Origin: DATHZQ01 sp963823505
GTDB taxonomy: Bacteria > Actinomycetota > Acidimicrobiia > Spongiisociales > UBA5794
NCBI GenBank assembly: GCA_963823505.1
Contig: CAWGLY010000005.1
Location: 1,116,001-1,180,000 of the forward strand
Length of the DNA: 64,000 nucleotides
Reading direction: 5' to 3'
Positions 33,545-43,040 of this stretch are shown here, in pieces. The notes under the pieces were generated by a model, which was not told the DNA's origin, ran no database searches, and saw only the letters and a program-made list of their open reading frames with translations. The translations under genes were made by a program, and so were the position numbers. Numbering within the stretch: the first letter of the stretch is position 1; the number at the start of each line of letters is the position of its first letter.

Positions 33545-34611
33545 GGACCGAGTAGCGCATCGACGAAATCGGCCGGCTCGAAGGGAATCAGATCGTGCAT
33601 CCCCTCCCCCACCCCGATGAACTTGACCGGCACGTCGAGTTCCTGCTCGACCGCGATGGCCATTCCCCCACGAGCCGTGCCGTCCAATTTGGTGATGACG
33701 ATTCCGGTGACGCCGACAGCCTGGGTGAACGTCCTCGCTTGCTCGACGGCGTTCTGCCCCGTCGTGCCGTCGATGACGAGGAGCACCTCGTCGATCTCGC
33801 CCGCCTCCCTGCGAACGACCCGGCCGATCTTGGCGAGCTCGTCCATCAGGTTCGACTTGGAGTGGAGGCGGCCCGCCGTGTCGATGATCACCGTGTCCCG
33901 ATCCCTGGCCTTGGCGGCGTGGTAGGCATCGTAGGCCACCGATGCAGGGTCGGCGCCCTCCTGTCCTCCCACAACATCGACACCGATGCGATCCGCCCAC
34001 GCCTGCAGCTGCTCGCCCGCAGCGGCACGGAACGTGTCCGCACCACCAAGAATCACGGTGCGGCCCCCGGACTCCAGATGGGCGGCAAGCTTTGCGATCG
34101 ACGTGGTCTTGCCCGTGCCGTTGACGCCCACGACGAGCATCACGGATGGCGACCGGCTGCGATTGAGGCTGCGGTCTCGGCCGGAGAGCAACTCGATGAG
34201 CTGCTCCTCCAGCTCGATGCGCGCCGCCTCACCGTCTGCAGGAGACTCGGCCCTGACCTTCTCGACGACCTGAGTAGAAACGGCGACCCCCAGGTCGGCA
34301 GACACCAGGGTGTCCTCCAGATCCGACCAGAAGGCTTCGTCGAGGTTCTGAGACCCGAGCAGCCCTGAGAGCCGATCTGCGACGGCGCGTCGGGTCTTGC
34401 CGAGACGCTCCCGCAAGCTCGCCGCGGCAGGAGCTCGTGTGGGAGCCGGTCGCTTTGGGGGAGCCTTGGTAGCCGACGCCGCCGGTGCGGGCGAAGTCGG
34501 AGGTGCTTCCGAGCGGCCTCGCAGAAACACGAAGCCCACTACGGCGATCAGCAAGACCGCGACGATGACACCTATGACGATGGGATCCACCGAGACCTCC
34601 GGGACTACCAC
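33541..34611 (-). CDS. ftsY: SRP receptor FtsY
   Basis: The 356-residue protein has an N-terminal membrane helix (VIGVIVAVLLIAVVGFVFLRG), a Pro/Ala-rich linker and the SRP GTPase NG domain. Motifs are GVNGTGKTTSIAKL, DTAGRLHSKSNLMDELAK, TKLDGTARGG and GVGEGMHDLIPFEP. It takes ribosome-Ffh complexes to the translocon. It lies 54 bases after smc. Confidence 0.96.
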   Translation of the reverse strand: MVVPEVSVDPIVIGVIVAVLLIAVVGFVFLRGRSEAPPTSPAPAASATKAPPKRPAPTRAPAAASLRERLGKTRRAVADRLSGLLGSQNLDEAFWSDLEDTLVSADLGVAVSTQVVEKVRAESPADGEAARIELEEQLIELLSGRDRSLNRSRSPSVMLVVGVNGTGKTTSIAKLAAHLESGGRTVILGGADTFRAAAGEQLQAWADRIGVDVVGGQEGADPASVAYDAYHAAKARDRDTVIIDTAGRLHSKSNLMDELAKIGRVVRREAGEIDEVLLVIDGTTGQNAVEQARTFTQAVGVTGIVITKLDGTARGGMAIAVEQELDVPVKFIGVGEGMHDLIPFEPADFVDALLGP

Positions 34612-34665
34612 GTTGCCGGCCGCGAATAGTACCGACGCCGCCGGCTGAACGAGCCGCAGTTGGCC

Positions 34666-37600
34666 CTACGTGTGGTGCAGCGCCCCGTCAGACACGCCGA
34701 CACCTTCGTGGTCGTCGTCCCTCTCGTGATCGAGGCGCTTGCTGATGACCTTTGACGACTCCGCCGGCTCCATCGTGACCCCGTAGAGCACGTCTGCGGC
34801 CTCCATCGTCTGCTGCTGGTGCGTGATGATGACGAGCTGGGCGCTGTCGCGCAACGTGTTGACAAGCCGGAGGAAACGGCGCAGATTGGCATCGTCGAGG
34901 GCAGCTTCGACCTCGTCGAGCACGTAGAAGGGGCTTGGTCTGGCGCGGAAAACCGCAAACAGGAACGCCAGCGCGGCGAGGCTCCGTTCTCCGCCGGAGA
35001 GCAGGGAGAGCCGGCCCACCTTCTTGCCGAGCGGTTGTGCCTCGATCTCGACGCCCGTCTCGAGCAACCGGTCCGGATCGGTCAACGACAGCCGCCCTCG
35101 CCCGCCGGGGAACACCAGCGCAAAGTTCTCCTGGTAGAGGTCGGAGATCTCCTGGAACGCCGAGCGGAACAGCACGGCCATCTCGTCGTCGAGGGCGCTG
35201 ATGACCTTGCGCAGCTCCCGCCGCGACTCCTCGAGATCCGCAACCTGGCTCTCCACCATCTCGACGTGATCGGCGAGCTCGCGATATTCGGTTGCTGCCA
35301 GCGGGTTGATGGGACCCATCCGGCGCAACTCCGCCTCGCGGGAAGCCAGCCGTTCGGTGAGGTCCACTTCCTCGCCTAGATCGGGCATGGGTGCTGCCAG
35401 CGCTTCCGCTTCATCGGCGTCTGCGTCGCGCCGAAGCGCCTCGGCTGTGGCTTCATCCCGGACCCTCAGCTCGGCGATCTCGATGGCCAGCGTGGAGATC
35501 CGATCCTTGGAAGACGAGATGCCGTTCTCCAGCTCGCGTTCACGGCGGTGGGCGGCGTCGAGCCTGCTGTCCGCCGCCCCCGATTGCTCGCGGAGTGTGC
35601 GCTGCCGCTCGCGCAGGGCCGCAATGTGATCGCGGACAATCGTCGATGCCGCTCTTGCATGCTCCTCGACGCGGTTGAGGCGCACGATGTGCTCGGGGGT
35701 GATCGGCGACTCTTCCAGATCCTCCAGCTCGCCGCCGGTGGAGGCCAACCGCGACTTCATCAGCTGCTGCTGTGTCTCGGCCGCCGTCACCGCTTTGGCG
35801 GCTTCCTCACGCATCCGCCGCGCCTCGTCCCGGCGCCGGCCCACTTCTTCTCGTTGCCGGGTCAGCGCTTCCCACGCCTGCTGGCGCTGGCGCTCCTCGC
35901 CCTCGAACTCGGCGAGCCGCGCCTGCAGCTCTGCGATCCGCTCGGTGCGCAGCTGGGCTGCGGCTGCGATGTCCCGCGCCCGCTCGTCCAGGCGCACGAC
36001 CTCCGCCTCGCCCTCGGAACGAGCCCGGCCGTTCATGGCCAGCGCCTCAGTGTGGCCACCGAGCTTGGCCTCGACGTGTTCCAGCGCGTCGAGAGCCGTG
36101 CGCGCCTTGATCCGCGCACCGTCGAGCTCCCGCTTGGCCGTCGTCAGATGGCTCGCCGTGCGAGCCGCCGCAGTCTCGGCCTGCTCCAGGCTGACGCGAG
36201 CCGCCTCGAGGGCGGCGTGGCCGGCCCCGTCCGCATCGGCGAGCCGCATGCCGTCGATCGAGATGACATCGCCCTCAGGCGTGACTGCACGCAGCTGCGG
36301 GTGGCGCTCGACCATGCGCCACGCAGTAGTCCACCCCTCGACGAGGACGACATCACCAACCAGCCGAGAGGCGAGATCCATGTCGCACGCCGGTCCCAAC
36401 ACATCGACGAGCGGCGCACCACCCCAACGCTCCGCATGCTCCCGTGCGGGAACGGCACTCTGCCCCGAGCGCCCAACCACAAGCGTGACTCCGCCAAAAC
36501 CGTCGGACTTGAGCGCGCTCGCCGCAGCGTTGAGCGCATCCGGGCCGCTGGCGACAAACGCATCGGCCCAGGAGCCCAACGCACCGTCGACAGCGGCCGC
36601 AGCAGACTCCGGCACGTCGAGGCGGGCGACCACGGAGCCGACGACTCCCTCCGCAGCAGCGGCGCGGCGCCGCGCTTCGGGATCACCCAGCCCGGCGACT
36701 GCGGCTTCGAGTGCCTCGACCCTTGCCGATGCGTGGGCCAGCGCGAGGTGAGCGGTGCGATCGGCGGCCTCTCGTTCTGCGGCGGTTTCTTCCGCCGTCG
36801 TGAGCTCTGCCTGGGCGTGCTCGTAGTCGGCTTGGGCGTCGACTGCGGCGACATCTGTCTCCCGAATGCGCGCAATCAGCGCCTCGGAGTCGGACCGCTC
36901 ATCGGCGAGCCGGCTCTGCACCACCTCACGGCGACGGTCGAGGCCCTCAGACTCGCGGCGATCCCGGTCGGCTGCCAACTCGAGCGAGCGGAGGTCCCCG
37001 CGAAGGTTGGCGACAACCCCCTCGGCGGGGAGCTGAATCTGTTCCGCAAGCGACCGCTCTTCGTCTTCGAGGCCCTGCAACGCGATCTCTCTGCGTTCCG
37101 CCGTCGCTCTTGCCGCGGTGACCTGCTCCTCGAGCGACGCGATCTCGCCTTTGAGGTAGCTGCGCTCGGACTCGAGATCGCGACGACGCTCTCCTGCGCC
37201 CTCGAGACGGCGCTGCATGCCCAACCGCCGCTCCCTGGCCACCATGCCGATGCGGTTGAGCCGCTCAGCCACGGTCTCCAGCCGGGCCGCTGCGGCGGTG
37301 TCGCGCTCCAACGCCCGCCCGACTTCGCCGGCGGCGGTGCGAAGCTCCCCCAATGATGTGCGCAAGGCGTCCAGCTCGGCAGCATCCGCAGCCACCCGCC
37401 CGTCGAGCGCATCCTTGTCCGTGATCGATGAAGCGAGCCGGCGCCGTAGCCGGCGGAGCTCTTCAGCACCGAGCCAGAGCTGCAGCGCCTGCACCTCGGC
37501 CCTGACCGCGTCGTACCGTTCGGCAGCGTTCGCCTGGCGCTTCAGCGGACGGAGCCGGCGCCGCTCCTGATCCAGGATGTCGTTGAGACGTTCCAGGTCG

Positions 37601-38157
37601 ATGGCCGTTTGATCGAGACGACGTACCGAGCGGTCACGCCTGCTGCGGTGCTTGGTCACACCGGCGGCCTCCTCGATGACGGCTCGATGTTCATCTGGTC
37701 TGGCGTTGAGAATGTTGCCGATCTGGCCCTGGCCGACCAGCACGTGCTGGTGGCGGCCGACCCCACCGTCGGACAGCAACTCGTGGAGGTCGAGCAACCG
37801 GCACGGTGCCCCGTTGAGGAGGTATTCGGATGTGCCGTCTCGGTAGAGCCGCCGCGTCATCGAGATCTCTTCCAAGTCGAACGGCAGGAAACGATCGGCG
37901 TTGTCGAACGTGACCGTTACCTCCGCCCTGCCGAGCTGGGGCCTCGTTGCGGTGCCGGCGAAGATGACATCCTCCATCTTTGCAGTGCGGAGGGTGCTCG
38001 TCGCCTGGGTGCCCATCACCCACGCAAGTGCGTCGAGCAGGTTCGATTTACCCGAGCCGTTGGGACCCACGACGACGTTGACACCCGACTCGAAGTCGAG
38101 CCTCGTGCGGTTCGCAAACGATTTGAACCCGGCGAGCGAAAGCGATTTCAGCAACAC
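34666..38157 (-). CDS. smc: Chromosome partition protein Smc
   Basis: The 1163-residue SMC has Walker A GPNGSGKSNLLDAL (about 32-45), a long coiled coil, a hinge near 505-640 (GSVVARLDVPESAAAAVDGALGSW...DVLGPACDMDLASRLVGDVVLVEGW), a second coiled coil and the C-terminal signature LLSGGERSLAALAFLFA with Walker B YVLDEVEAALDDANLRRF. It compacts and segregates DNA with ScpA and ScpB, which are not seen here. Order rnc-fpg-smc-ftsY is the usual one in actinobacteria. Confidence 0.96.
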   Translation of the reverse strand: MLLKSLSLAGFKSFANRTRLDFESGVNVVVGPNGSGKSNLLDALAWVMGTQATSTLRTAKMEDVIFAGTATRPQLGRAEVTVTFDNADRFLPFDLEEISMTRRLYRDGTSEYLLNGAPCRLLDLHELLSDGGVGRHQHVLVGQGQIGNILNARPDEHRAVIEEAAGVTKHRSRRDRSVRRLDQTAIDLERLNDILDQERRRLRPLKRQANAAERYDAVRAEVQALQLWLGAEELRRLRRRLASSITDKDALDGRVAADAAELDALRTSLGELRTAAGEVGRALERDTAAAARLETVAERLNRIGMVARERRLGMQRRLEGAGERRRDLESERSYLKGEIASLEEQVTAARATAERREIALQGLEDEERSLAEQIQLPAEGVVANLRGDLRSLELAADRDRRESEGLDRRREVVQSRLADERSDSEALIARIRETDVAAVDAQADYEHAQAELTTAEETAAEREAADRTAHLALAHASARVEALEAAVAGLGDPEARRRAAAAEGVVGSVVARLDVPESAAAAVDGALGSWADAFVASGPDALNAAASALKSDGFGGVTLVVGRSGQSAVPAREHAERWGGAPLVDVLGPACDMDLASRLVGDVVLVEGWTTAWRMVERHPQLRAVTPEGDVISIDGMRLADADGAGHAALEAARVSLEQAETAAARTASHLTTAKRELDGARIKARTALDALEHVEAKLGGHTEALAMNGRARSEGEAEVVRLDERARDIAAAAQLRTERIAELQARLAEFEGEERQRQQAWEALTRQREEVGRRRDEARRMREEAAKAVTAAETQQQLMKSRLASTGGELEDLEESPITPEHIVRLNRVEEHARAASTIVRDHIAALRERQRTLREQSGAADSRLDAAHRRERELENGISSSKDRISTLAIEIAELRVRDEATAEALRRDADADEAEALAAPMPDLGEEVDLTERLASREAELRRMGPINPLAATEYRELADHVEMVESQVADLEESRRELRKVISALDDEMAVLFRSAFQEISDLYQENFALVFPGGRGRLSLTDPDRLLETGVEIEAQPLGKKVGRLSLLSGGERSLAALAFLFAVFRARPSPFYVLDEVEAALDDANLRRFLRLVNTLRDSAQLVIITHQQQTMEAADVLYGVTMEPAESSKVISKRLDHERDDDHEGVGVSDGALHHT

Positions 38158-38199
38158 AGCGCAACGAGTGTACCCGCCCGAGAACTACATCGATGGGAT

Positions 38200-39024
38200 T
38201 CACGCTTGGCAGGAGGGGCACCAGTGGGTGCTGCGCTGCCGGATGACGGTGTGGCGGATGGGCGCGCCGCACCGGCTGCACGGCTCGTCGGTACGGCCGT
38301 AGGCACGTAGGCGGGAGGCGAACTCTCCTGCACGGCCGTCGGGCAGCAGGTAGGCCAGGTCATCGAGGGACGTGCCGCCCCACCGCAGACCGGCGGCAAG
38401 GGTTGCCGTGATTCCTCGGCGGAGCCTGCCCAGCTCGTCTACGGTCAAGGACCCACCCGGCCGCTGCGGAGCGATACGCGCCCGCCACAGCGCTTCATCG
38501 GCGTAGATGTTGCCCAGACCGGCAAGCACATTCTGATCGAGCAGCAGCGCTTTGATCGGTGCGGTACGGCCGGCCAGTTGGGACGCCAGTCCTGCGCGAG
38601 TCGGGAGATCGGTGAGAGCGTCGGGACCGAGCCTCGCCATCGGAGACGCCGCGTACTCTTCCGGCGTGTAGGCCACGACGAACCCGAAGGTCCTGGGATC
38701 GACAAAACGCATCTCGACACCGCCGCCGACCCTGATGATGACGTTCGTGTGGGGAATCAGCGGATCGCTGCGGCGGGCGAGGCTGATGCGTCCGGACATC
38801 CCGAGATGGGTCACCCACACCATGTCGCCGCTCAAGTCGGCCAGCATGAACTTGCCGTGCCGCCCCAGCCGGCGAATGGTGCGGCCCACGACCCGGGCCG
38901 TGAAGTCACCCTGCTGCCGGCGCACCATTCGCTCCCTCATGACCTCTGCGGCCATGATGCGCCTTCCGACCAATGCGGGTTCGAGGAACAGGCGCGTCGA
39001 CTCGACCTCCGGGAGTTCAGGCAT
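38200..39024 (-). CDS. mutM: Formamidopyrimidine-DNA glycosylase
   Basis: The 274-residue enzyme starts MPELPEVE, where P1 (after Met removal) is the Schiff-base nucleophile and E2 and E5 are catalytic. It has the lesion-binding LLLDQNVLAGLGNIYADEALW and the C-terminal zinc finger CSRCGAPIRHTVIRQRSTHWCPSC. It removes 8-oxoguanine and opens the strand. The ATG at 39024 overlaps the rnc end by 8 bases. Confidence 0.95.
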   Translation of the reverse strand: MPELPEVESTRLFLEPALVGRRIMAAEVMRERMVRRQQGDFTARVVGRTIRRLGRHGKFMLADLSGDMVWVTHLGMSGRISLARRSDPLIPHTNVIIRVGGGVEMRFVDPRTFGFVVAYTPEEYAASPMARLGPDALTDLPTRAGLASQLAGRTAPIKALLLDQNVLAGLGNIYADEALWRARIAPQRPGGSLTVDELGRLRRGITATLAAGLRWGGTSLDDLAYLLPDGRAGEFASRLRAYGRTDEPCSRCGAPIRHTVIRQRSTHWCPSCQA

Positions 39025-39736
39025 CCTTGCCGAGTCTCTTTGCCGCCCGCTCGGCTGCTGCCTGCTCTGCGCGCTTCTTGGAGCTCCCGCTGCCCTCGCC
39101 CAGCACTTCGCCTGCGGCAAGCACCTGGGCGGTGAAGCGTTTGGCGTGTTCGGGTCCCTGCTCCTCGACGTTGTAGACGGGCCGGAGACCCTGGCGAGCC
39201 AGGTGTTCCTGCAGCCGCGTCTTGTAGTCACGCCGGCCTGGGGCGGTGGCACGCTCGTCGATCAGATCTCGCCAGTGCCTGAGTACGAGCTCATCCGCGA
39301 ACTCGAAGCTGGTCTCGTGATAGACAGCGCCGACGAGCGCCTCGACGACATCGCTGAGCAGCGAGTCCTTGTTGCGGCCGCCCGTCATGGTCTCGCCCTT
39401 CCCCAGGAGGAGTGCGGGGCCCACCTCGAGCCGGCGGGCGAGTCGTGCCAGCGTCTTCTCGTTCACGACTGCTGCCCGTACTTTTGCCATCTCGCCTTCG
39501 GCGAGGTCGGGGCGTTGCTCGAAGAGGTATCGGGTGACCGAGAGCTGCAGCACTGCGTCTCCCAGAAACTCCAGCCGCTCGTACGACGAGTCGATCTGCT
39601 GTTCACCGGCGAACGAGCGGTGCATGAGCGCCTCGGCGAGCAGCCCGCGATCCTGAAACTCATACCCCAGCAACTCCTGGAGCCGTGCGACCGCCTGCGG
39701 GTCGAGCGATCCGGCGGACTCCAGCCAGTCAGACAC
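39017..39736 (-). CDS. rnc: Ribonuclease III
   Basis: The 239-residue protein has the RNase III signature YERLEFLGDAVLQLSVT and acidic metal residues, then a double-stranded-RNA-binding domain (DYKTRLQEHLARQGLRPVY...GSSKKRAEQAAAERAAKRL). The start is uncertain: GTG at 39736 overlaps the plsX stop, and a TTG at 39748 is another option; no clear ribosome site precedes either. The enzyme processes rRNA precursors and structured RNA. Confidence 0.94.
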   Translation of the reverse strand: MSDWLESAGSLDPQAVARLQELLGYEFQDRGLLAEALMHRSFAGEQQIDSSYERLEFLGDAVLQLSVTRYLFEQRPDLAEGEMAKVRAAVVNEKTLARLARRLEVGPALLLGKGETMTGGRNKDSLLSDVVEALVGAVYHETSFEFADELVLRHWRDLIDERATAPGRRDYKTRLQEHLARQGLRPVYNVEEQGPEHAKRFTAQVLAAGEVLGEGSGSSKKRAEQAAAERAAKRLGKDA

Positions 39737-40712
39737 CAGAAGCAGCAATCAGCCCGCGCTCGATCTTCGAGGGGAGTTCGTCGTCTGCTCCCTCGGCAGC
39801 CATGGCGATGGCGTTGGCTATGGCGACCCGGGAAGAGGACCCGTGGGCGATGACCACCACCCCTTTGACTCCGAGAAGGTGGGCGCCACCGACGCTTTCC
39901 GGATCGATCTGGCGCTGGAACTCCGCGAGCGCCGCCCCCAACATCCCGACCGCCTGCCGGTAGTCGTCATCACCGACGACGATGCCGGTGAGGATTGCCC
40001 GCACCATGCGGGCGGCTCCCTCGGCGGTCTTGAGCAGGACGTTGCCGGTGAACCCATCGGTCACGATGACGTCTGCCCGCGAGGTGGCGATGTCGTGACC
40101 CTCGACATTGCCGATGAAGTTGATGCCGGGCATCCGGGACAGCAAGGCGAAGGACTCCTTCTCGAGATCCCTGCCCTTCCCTGCCTCCTCACCGATGTTG
40201 AGGAGACCCACTGCCGGTTCTACGATCGAGTAGTGCGATGCCGCCAGCGCAGATCCCATCACCGCAAACTGCGCAAGCTGGTCGGCACGGCATGCGACGT
40301 TGGCCCCGGAGTCGAGCACGACTTTGCGTGTCGGGAGCAGCGTGGCAATGGCGGGCCGGGAAGTGCCCGGTAGCCGCCCCACGAGAAACGCGGCGGCGGC
40401 CATCGCGGCTCCGGTCGAACCCGCAGACACCAACCCCTCGGCTTCCCCTGTCGCAACGAGGCGAGCGGCAACGCTGATCGAGGCGTCCTTCTTGTCGCGC
40501 AGCGCCCCACTGGGGTCTTCGCCCATTCCGATCACTTCCGTGGAATGGACGACATCCAATGCAACGTCGGACTCGGCGAGGATCGGATCGATCTTGGCCT
40601 TGTCGCCGACAAGCACGATGTCGACACCCTTGCCTGCGGCGGCAACGGCTCCGCGAACGATCTCGTCAGGAGCGCGATCGCCGCCCATGGCATCGACTGC
40701 GATGCGCGACAT
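39729..40712 (-). CDS. plsX: Phosphate acyltransferase PlsX
   Basis: The 327-residue enzyme starts MSRIAVDAMGGDRAPDEIV and has the DASISVAARLVATGEAEGLVSAGSTGA and VVLDSGAN motifs, with VTDGFTGNVLLKTAEG. It makes acyl-phosphate from acyl-ACP for phospholipid synthesis. ATG 40712 lies 8 bases after rpmF, the common rpmF-plsX pair. Confidence 0.95.
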   Translation of the reverse strand: MSRIAVDAMGGDRAPDEIVRGAVAAAGKGVDIVLVGDKAKIDPILAESDVALDVVHSTEVIGMGEDPSGALRDKKDASISVAARLVATGEAEGLVSAGSTGAAMAAAAFLVGRLPGTSRPAIATLLPTRKVVLDSGANVACRADQLAQFAVMGSALAASHYSIVEPAVGLLNIGEEAGKGRDLEKESFALLSRMPGINFIGNVEGHDIATSRADVIVTDGFTGNVLLKTAEGAARMVRAILTGIVVGDDDYRQAVGMLGAALAEFQRQIDPESVGGAHLLGVKGVVVIAHGSSSRVAIANAIAMAAEGADDELPSKIERGLIAASGV

Positions 40713-40720
40713 GGGTCGGC

Positions 40721-40897
40721 TCAGCTGGTGGGGATGACTTCGCGGCCGTTGTAATTGCCGCACTCCGCACACGCACGGTGGGGAATGTGCTTGGAGCCGC
40801 ACTGCCGGCACACGGCCATCGTGGGCGAAGCCACCTTCCACTGCGCCTTGCGGCGGCGTGTCCGCGAACGGGACATCTTCTTCTTGGGTACCGCCAT
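40721..40897 (-). CDS. rpmF: 50S ribosomal protein L32
   Basis: The 58-residue protein starts MAVPKKKMSRSRTRRRKAQW and keeps the zinc cysteines (CRQCGSKHIPHRACAECGNY), so it is the zinc-binding form. The start at 40897 is the family start; a longer frame upstream is not needed. It lies 19 bases after the DUF177 gene. Confidence 0.96.
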   Translation of the reverse strand: MAVPKKKMSRSRTRRRKAQWKVASPTMAVCRQCGSKHIPHRACAECGNYNGREVIPTS

Positions 40898-40916
40898 GGC
40901 GAACCTCGTCTCGGGA

Positions 40917-41426
40917 TCAGTCTCCGGCGTCGAAAAGGTCCTGGAGGGCCGCAAATGGCGACTCGACAGGCCCAGCGCTTCCGGGGGAGGCCGTATTCAA
41001 GTCGCTTTCGGAATCCCGGACAAGTCCCTGGCATTCAGGCTCGCACCTCGGCAGCAACGGCAGGGCGAGCAGCGCCTCATCGCGCAGGATCGGCTCGAGA
41101 TCGAGATCTTCGCCCACAACATGGTATTCGTCGTCATCGTCATTGCCCGTCTCGACCATCTGTGCGATCTCGACCCGCAGGTGCTCTTCGGTCTCCGCAA
41201 GACAGCGGGCACAGGTGTGAACCGCTGTCATGCTGACGGTGCCACGTACCAGCAGCCCTCCCGACGTGGCGACGATGTCGAGGTCGGCCTGCAGCGGAGG
41301 CTCAGGCAGGATGCGGGACATCTCGACTCCCCAATCGACGGGAGCGACGATGCGATGGGTCCGTACCTCGCCCGGGTTGTGGAGCAGGTCCGCAACGTGC
41401 AGGTGGAACGGTGAGACGGTGCGCAT
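40917..41426 (-). CDS. DUF177 / YceD family protein
   Basis: The 169-residue protein has the DUF177 core TCARCLAETEEHLRVEIAQMV, an acidic central loop (GNDDDDEY), and DLEPILRDEALLALPLLPRCEPECQGLC-like end (it reads GLVRD here). YceD-type proteins lie next to rpmF in most bacteria and have been linked to rRNA maturation. The start at 41426 uses the first ATG. Confidence 0.9.
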   Translation of the reverse strand: MRTVSPFHLHVADLLHNPGEVRTHRIVAPVDWGVEMSRILPEPPLQADLDIVATSGGLLVRGTVSMTAVHTCARCLAETEEHLRVEIAQMVETGNDDDDEYHVVGEDLDLEPILRDEALLALPLLPRCEPECQGLVRDSESDLNTASPGSAGPVESPFAALQDLFDAGD

Positions 41427-41461
41427 GGCGGAAGTGTAGGGAGGCGGTGGGGCGTTCTTGC

Positions 41462-41974
41462 CTATCCGGATATCGGCGGTTCCGGCGCAGGCGGGAGAGA
41501 ACGGTGCAACTCTGCCCTGGACTCCTGCACGTAGCGCAGCAGCTCGCCGAGGACCGTTTCTGCCTCGGCCAGGTGCCGCTCTGCATAGTCCTCAGCCTCC
41601 ATGCGAATCCGGTCGGCTTCGGTCTCGGCGTTGCGAATCAGCCGGTTCGCCTCCTCGACCGCTTCGGCCGTGATGTAGTTCTCACTGATGAGTTGGTCTG
41701 ATCTGGCTTGCGCCTTCGTCAGGACCTCCCGTGCCTTCTCGTTGGTCCTGGCGATGTACGTCTCGCGCTGTCGCACCATCCACCGTGCGGCACGCAACTC
41801 TTCCGGCAGGGCCTGCTGCAACTCGCGCAGCCGATCGACGAACTCATCCCGATGCAACATGACGTTGGATGAGAGCGGCACGGGGCGCGCCTCTTCCACG
41901 TCGACGATCAATGCCTCGATCTGGTCGATGACGTGTCCCGGGATGGGTGGCGGCTGCGTGCCAGGGTCAGTCAT
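41462..41974 (-). CDS. Coiled-coil protein, DivIVA/ATP synthase b-like
   Basis: The 170-residue protein begins with a Pro-rich segment (TDPGTQPPPIPGHV). A continuous helix follows from about 75 to 155, with heptad Ala/Glu/Arg spacing (TNEKAREVLTKAQARSDQLI, EEANRLIRNAETEADRIRME), and a Pro-rich end. No catalytic motif. Proteins of this form are often found in actinobacteria between coaD and DUF177 and are annotated as septum-site or ATP-synthase-b-like. The ATG overlaps the coaD stop region by 8 bases. Confidence 0.8.
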   Translation of the reverse strand: MTDPGTQPPPIPGHVIDQIEALIVDVEEARPVPLSSNVMLHRDEFVDRLRELQQALPEELRAARWMVRQRETYIARTNEKAREVLTKAQARSDQLISENYITAEAVEEANRLIRNAETEADRIRMEAEDYAERHLAEAETVLGELLRYVQESRAELHRSLPPAPEPPISG

Positions 41975-42446
41975 GGTTCAATCGCTCCTTCAGCGCCCGC
42001 ATGACGGGTTCGGGGACGAGAGAGTCCACCGAGCCGCCAAGACCGGCGACCTGCTTGACCAGGGACGATGACAGATAGCCGAACTCAGGCTTCGTCACCA
42101 TGAACATGGTCACGATTCCAGACAGGTGCCGGTTCATCTGCGACATCTGCAATTCGTAGTCGAAGTCGGTAACGGCACGCAGGCCCTTGACGATGACGTC
42201 GATGTCGGTCTGCTGGGCGTAGTCAACGAGGAGCCCGGAGAACGATCCGATCTCGACGTGAGGCCAGTGCGCCGTGCACTCGGCGAGGAGCTCCATGCGT
42301 TCCTCGGCGGTGAACAGTGACGACTTGTCGGGGTTGCTCACCACGGCAACCAGGACCCTGTCGAAGATCCCCGTGCACCGCTCGATGACATCGAGGTGAC
42401 CCTTCGTCGGGGGGTCGAAGCTACCTGGTACCAGAGCCGCGGTCAC
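41967..42446 (-). CDS. coaD: Phosphopantetheine adenylyltransferase
   Basis: The 159-residue enzyme has the nucleotidyltransferase motif PGSFDPPTKGHLDVIERC (T/HxGH), substrate loop and YLSSSLVKQVAGLGGSV. It adds AMP to 4'-phosphopantetheine in CoA synthesis. The GTG start at 42446 overlaps the rsmD stop (GTGA). An ATG further upstream would lie within rsmD. Confidence 0.95.
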   Translation of the reverse strand: MTAALVPGSFDPPTKGHLDVIERCTGIFDRVLVAVVSNPDKSSLFTAEERMELLAECTAHWPHVEIGSFSGLLVDYAQQTDIDVIVKGLRAVTDFDYELQMSQMNRHLSGIVTMFMVTKPEFGYLSSSLVKQVAGLGGSVDSLVPEPVMRALKERLNHD

Positions 42447-42982
42447 TGCTCCTCCTTCGTGAACCGCCAAATGTCCGCATCGCCGTAACGGCGCCGATCG
42501 CAGAGCACCAACAAACCAACCTCGTCGGGTGGGTCCTCGCCTCGCCGGCGATGCACCACCACAGCAGCCCCGTCCGACATCAACGGCTCAACGTGCTCCA
42601 AGATCTGCAAAACGGACGGTAGCGGGATGGCGTAGGGAGGGTCAACGAATGCCAGATCGAAGCTCCGCTCCGTTGTCGTGACGAACCGCGTGACGTCCCC
42701 TGTCACCACCTCGCCGCCGAGCCCGACGGCGTCGACGTTGCTGTCGATCGCCGCCACGGCTCTGCGATCACGCTCGACGAAGGTGCAGTCTGCGGCGCCC
42801 CGGCTCAACGCCTCGAGACCCATCGCACCGCTACCCGCATAGAGATCGAGGACGCTGGCACCCGCGACGATCCCACCCAGCGAAGAGAAGATGGCTTCTC
42901 TCGCCCGATCCGTCATGGGTCGTGTCGCCTGACCAGGCGAAACCAGACGGCGACCCTTGGCGACCCCGGCGATGATGCGCAT
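42443..42982 (-). CDS. rsmD: 16S rRNA (guanine966-N2)-methyltransferase RsmD
   Basis: The 179-residue protein starts MRIIAGVAKGRRLVSPG and has REAIFSSLGG, the SAM loop LDLYAGSGAMGLEALSRGA and the catalytic LAFVDPPYAIPL. The start at 42982 is the family start; the frame stays open for another 103 codons upstream, but these translate the 20-bp repeat array (SRFATPGYASQLRVTLRSSG) and are not gene sequence. Confidence 0.95.
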   Translation of the reverse strand: MRIIAGVAKGRRLVSPGQATRPMTDRAREAIFSSLGGIVAGASVLDLYAGSGAMGLEALSRGAADCTFVERDRRAVAAIDSNVDAVGLGGEVVTGDVTRFVTTTERSFDLAFVDPPYAIPLPSVLQILEHVEPLMSDGAAVVVHRRRGEDPPDEVGLLVLCDRRRYGDADIWRFTKEEQ

Positions 42983-43040
42983 GCGAGAGCACCGTACCCG
43001 GAGGTGCCAAGAAACGCGCAGCCTTCCCGTTCCCCCCCGG

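Noticed and set aside
35548..37356. Long open frames on the plus strand opposite smc
   Set aside because: They have no recognisable domains and are Arg/Pro/Ser-rich shadows of the smc coding frame.
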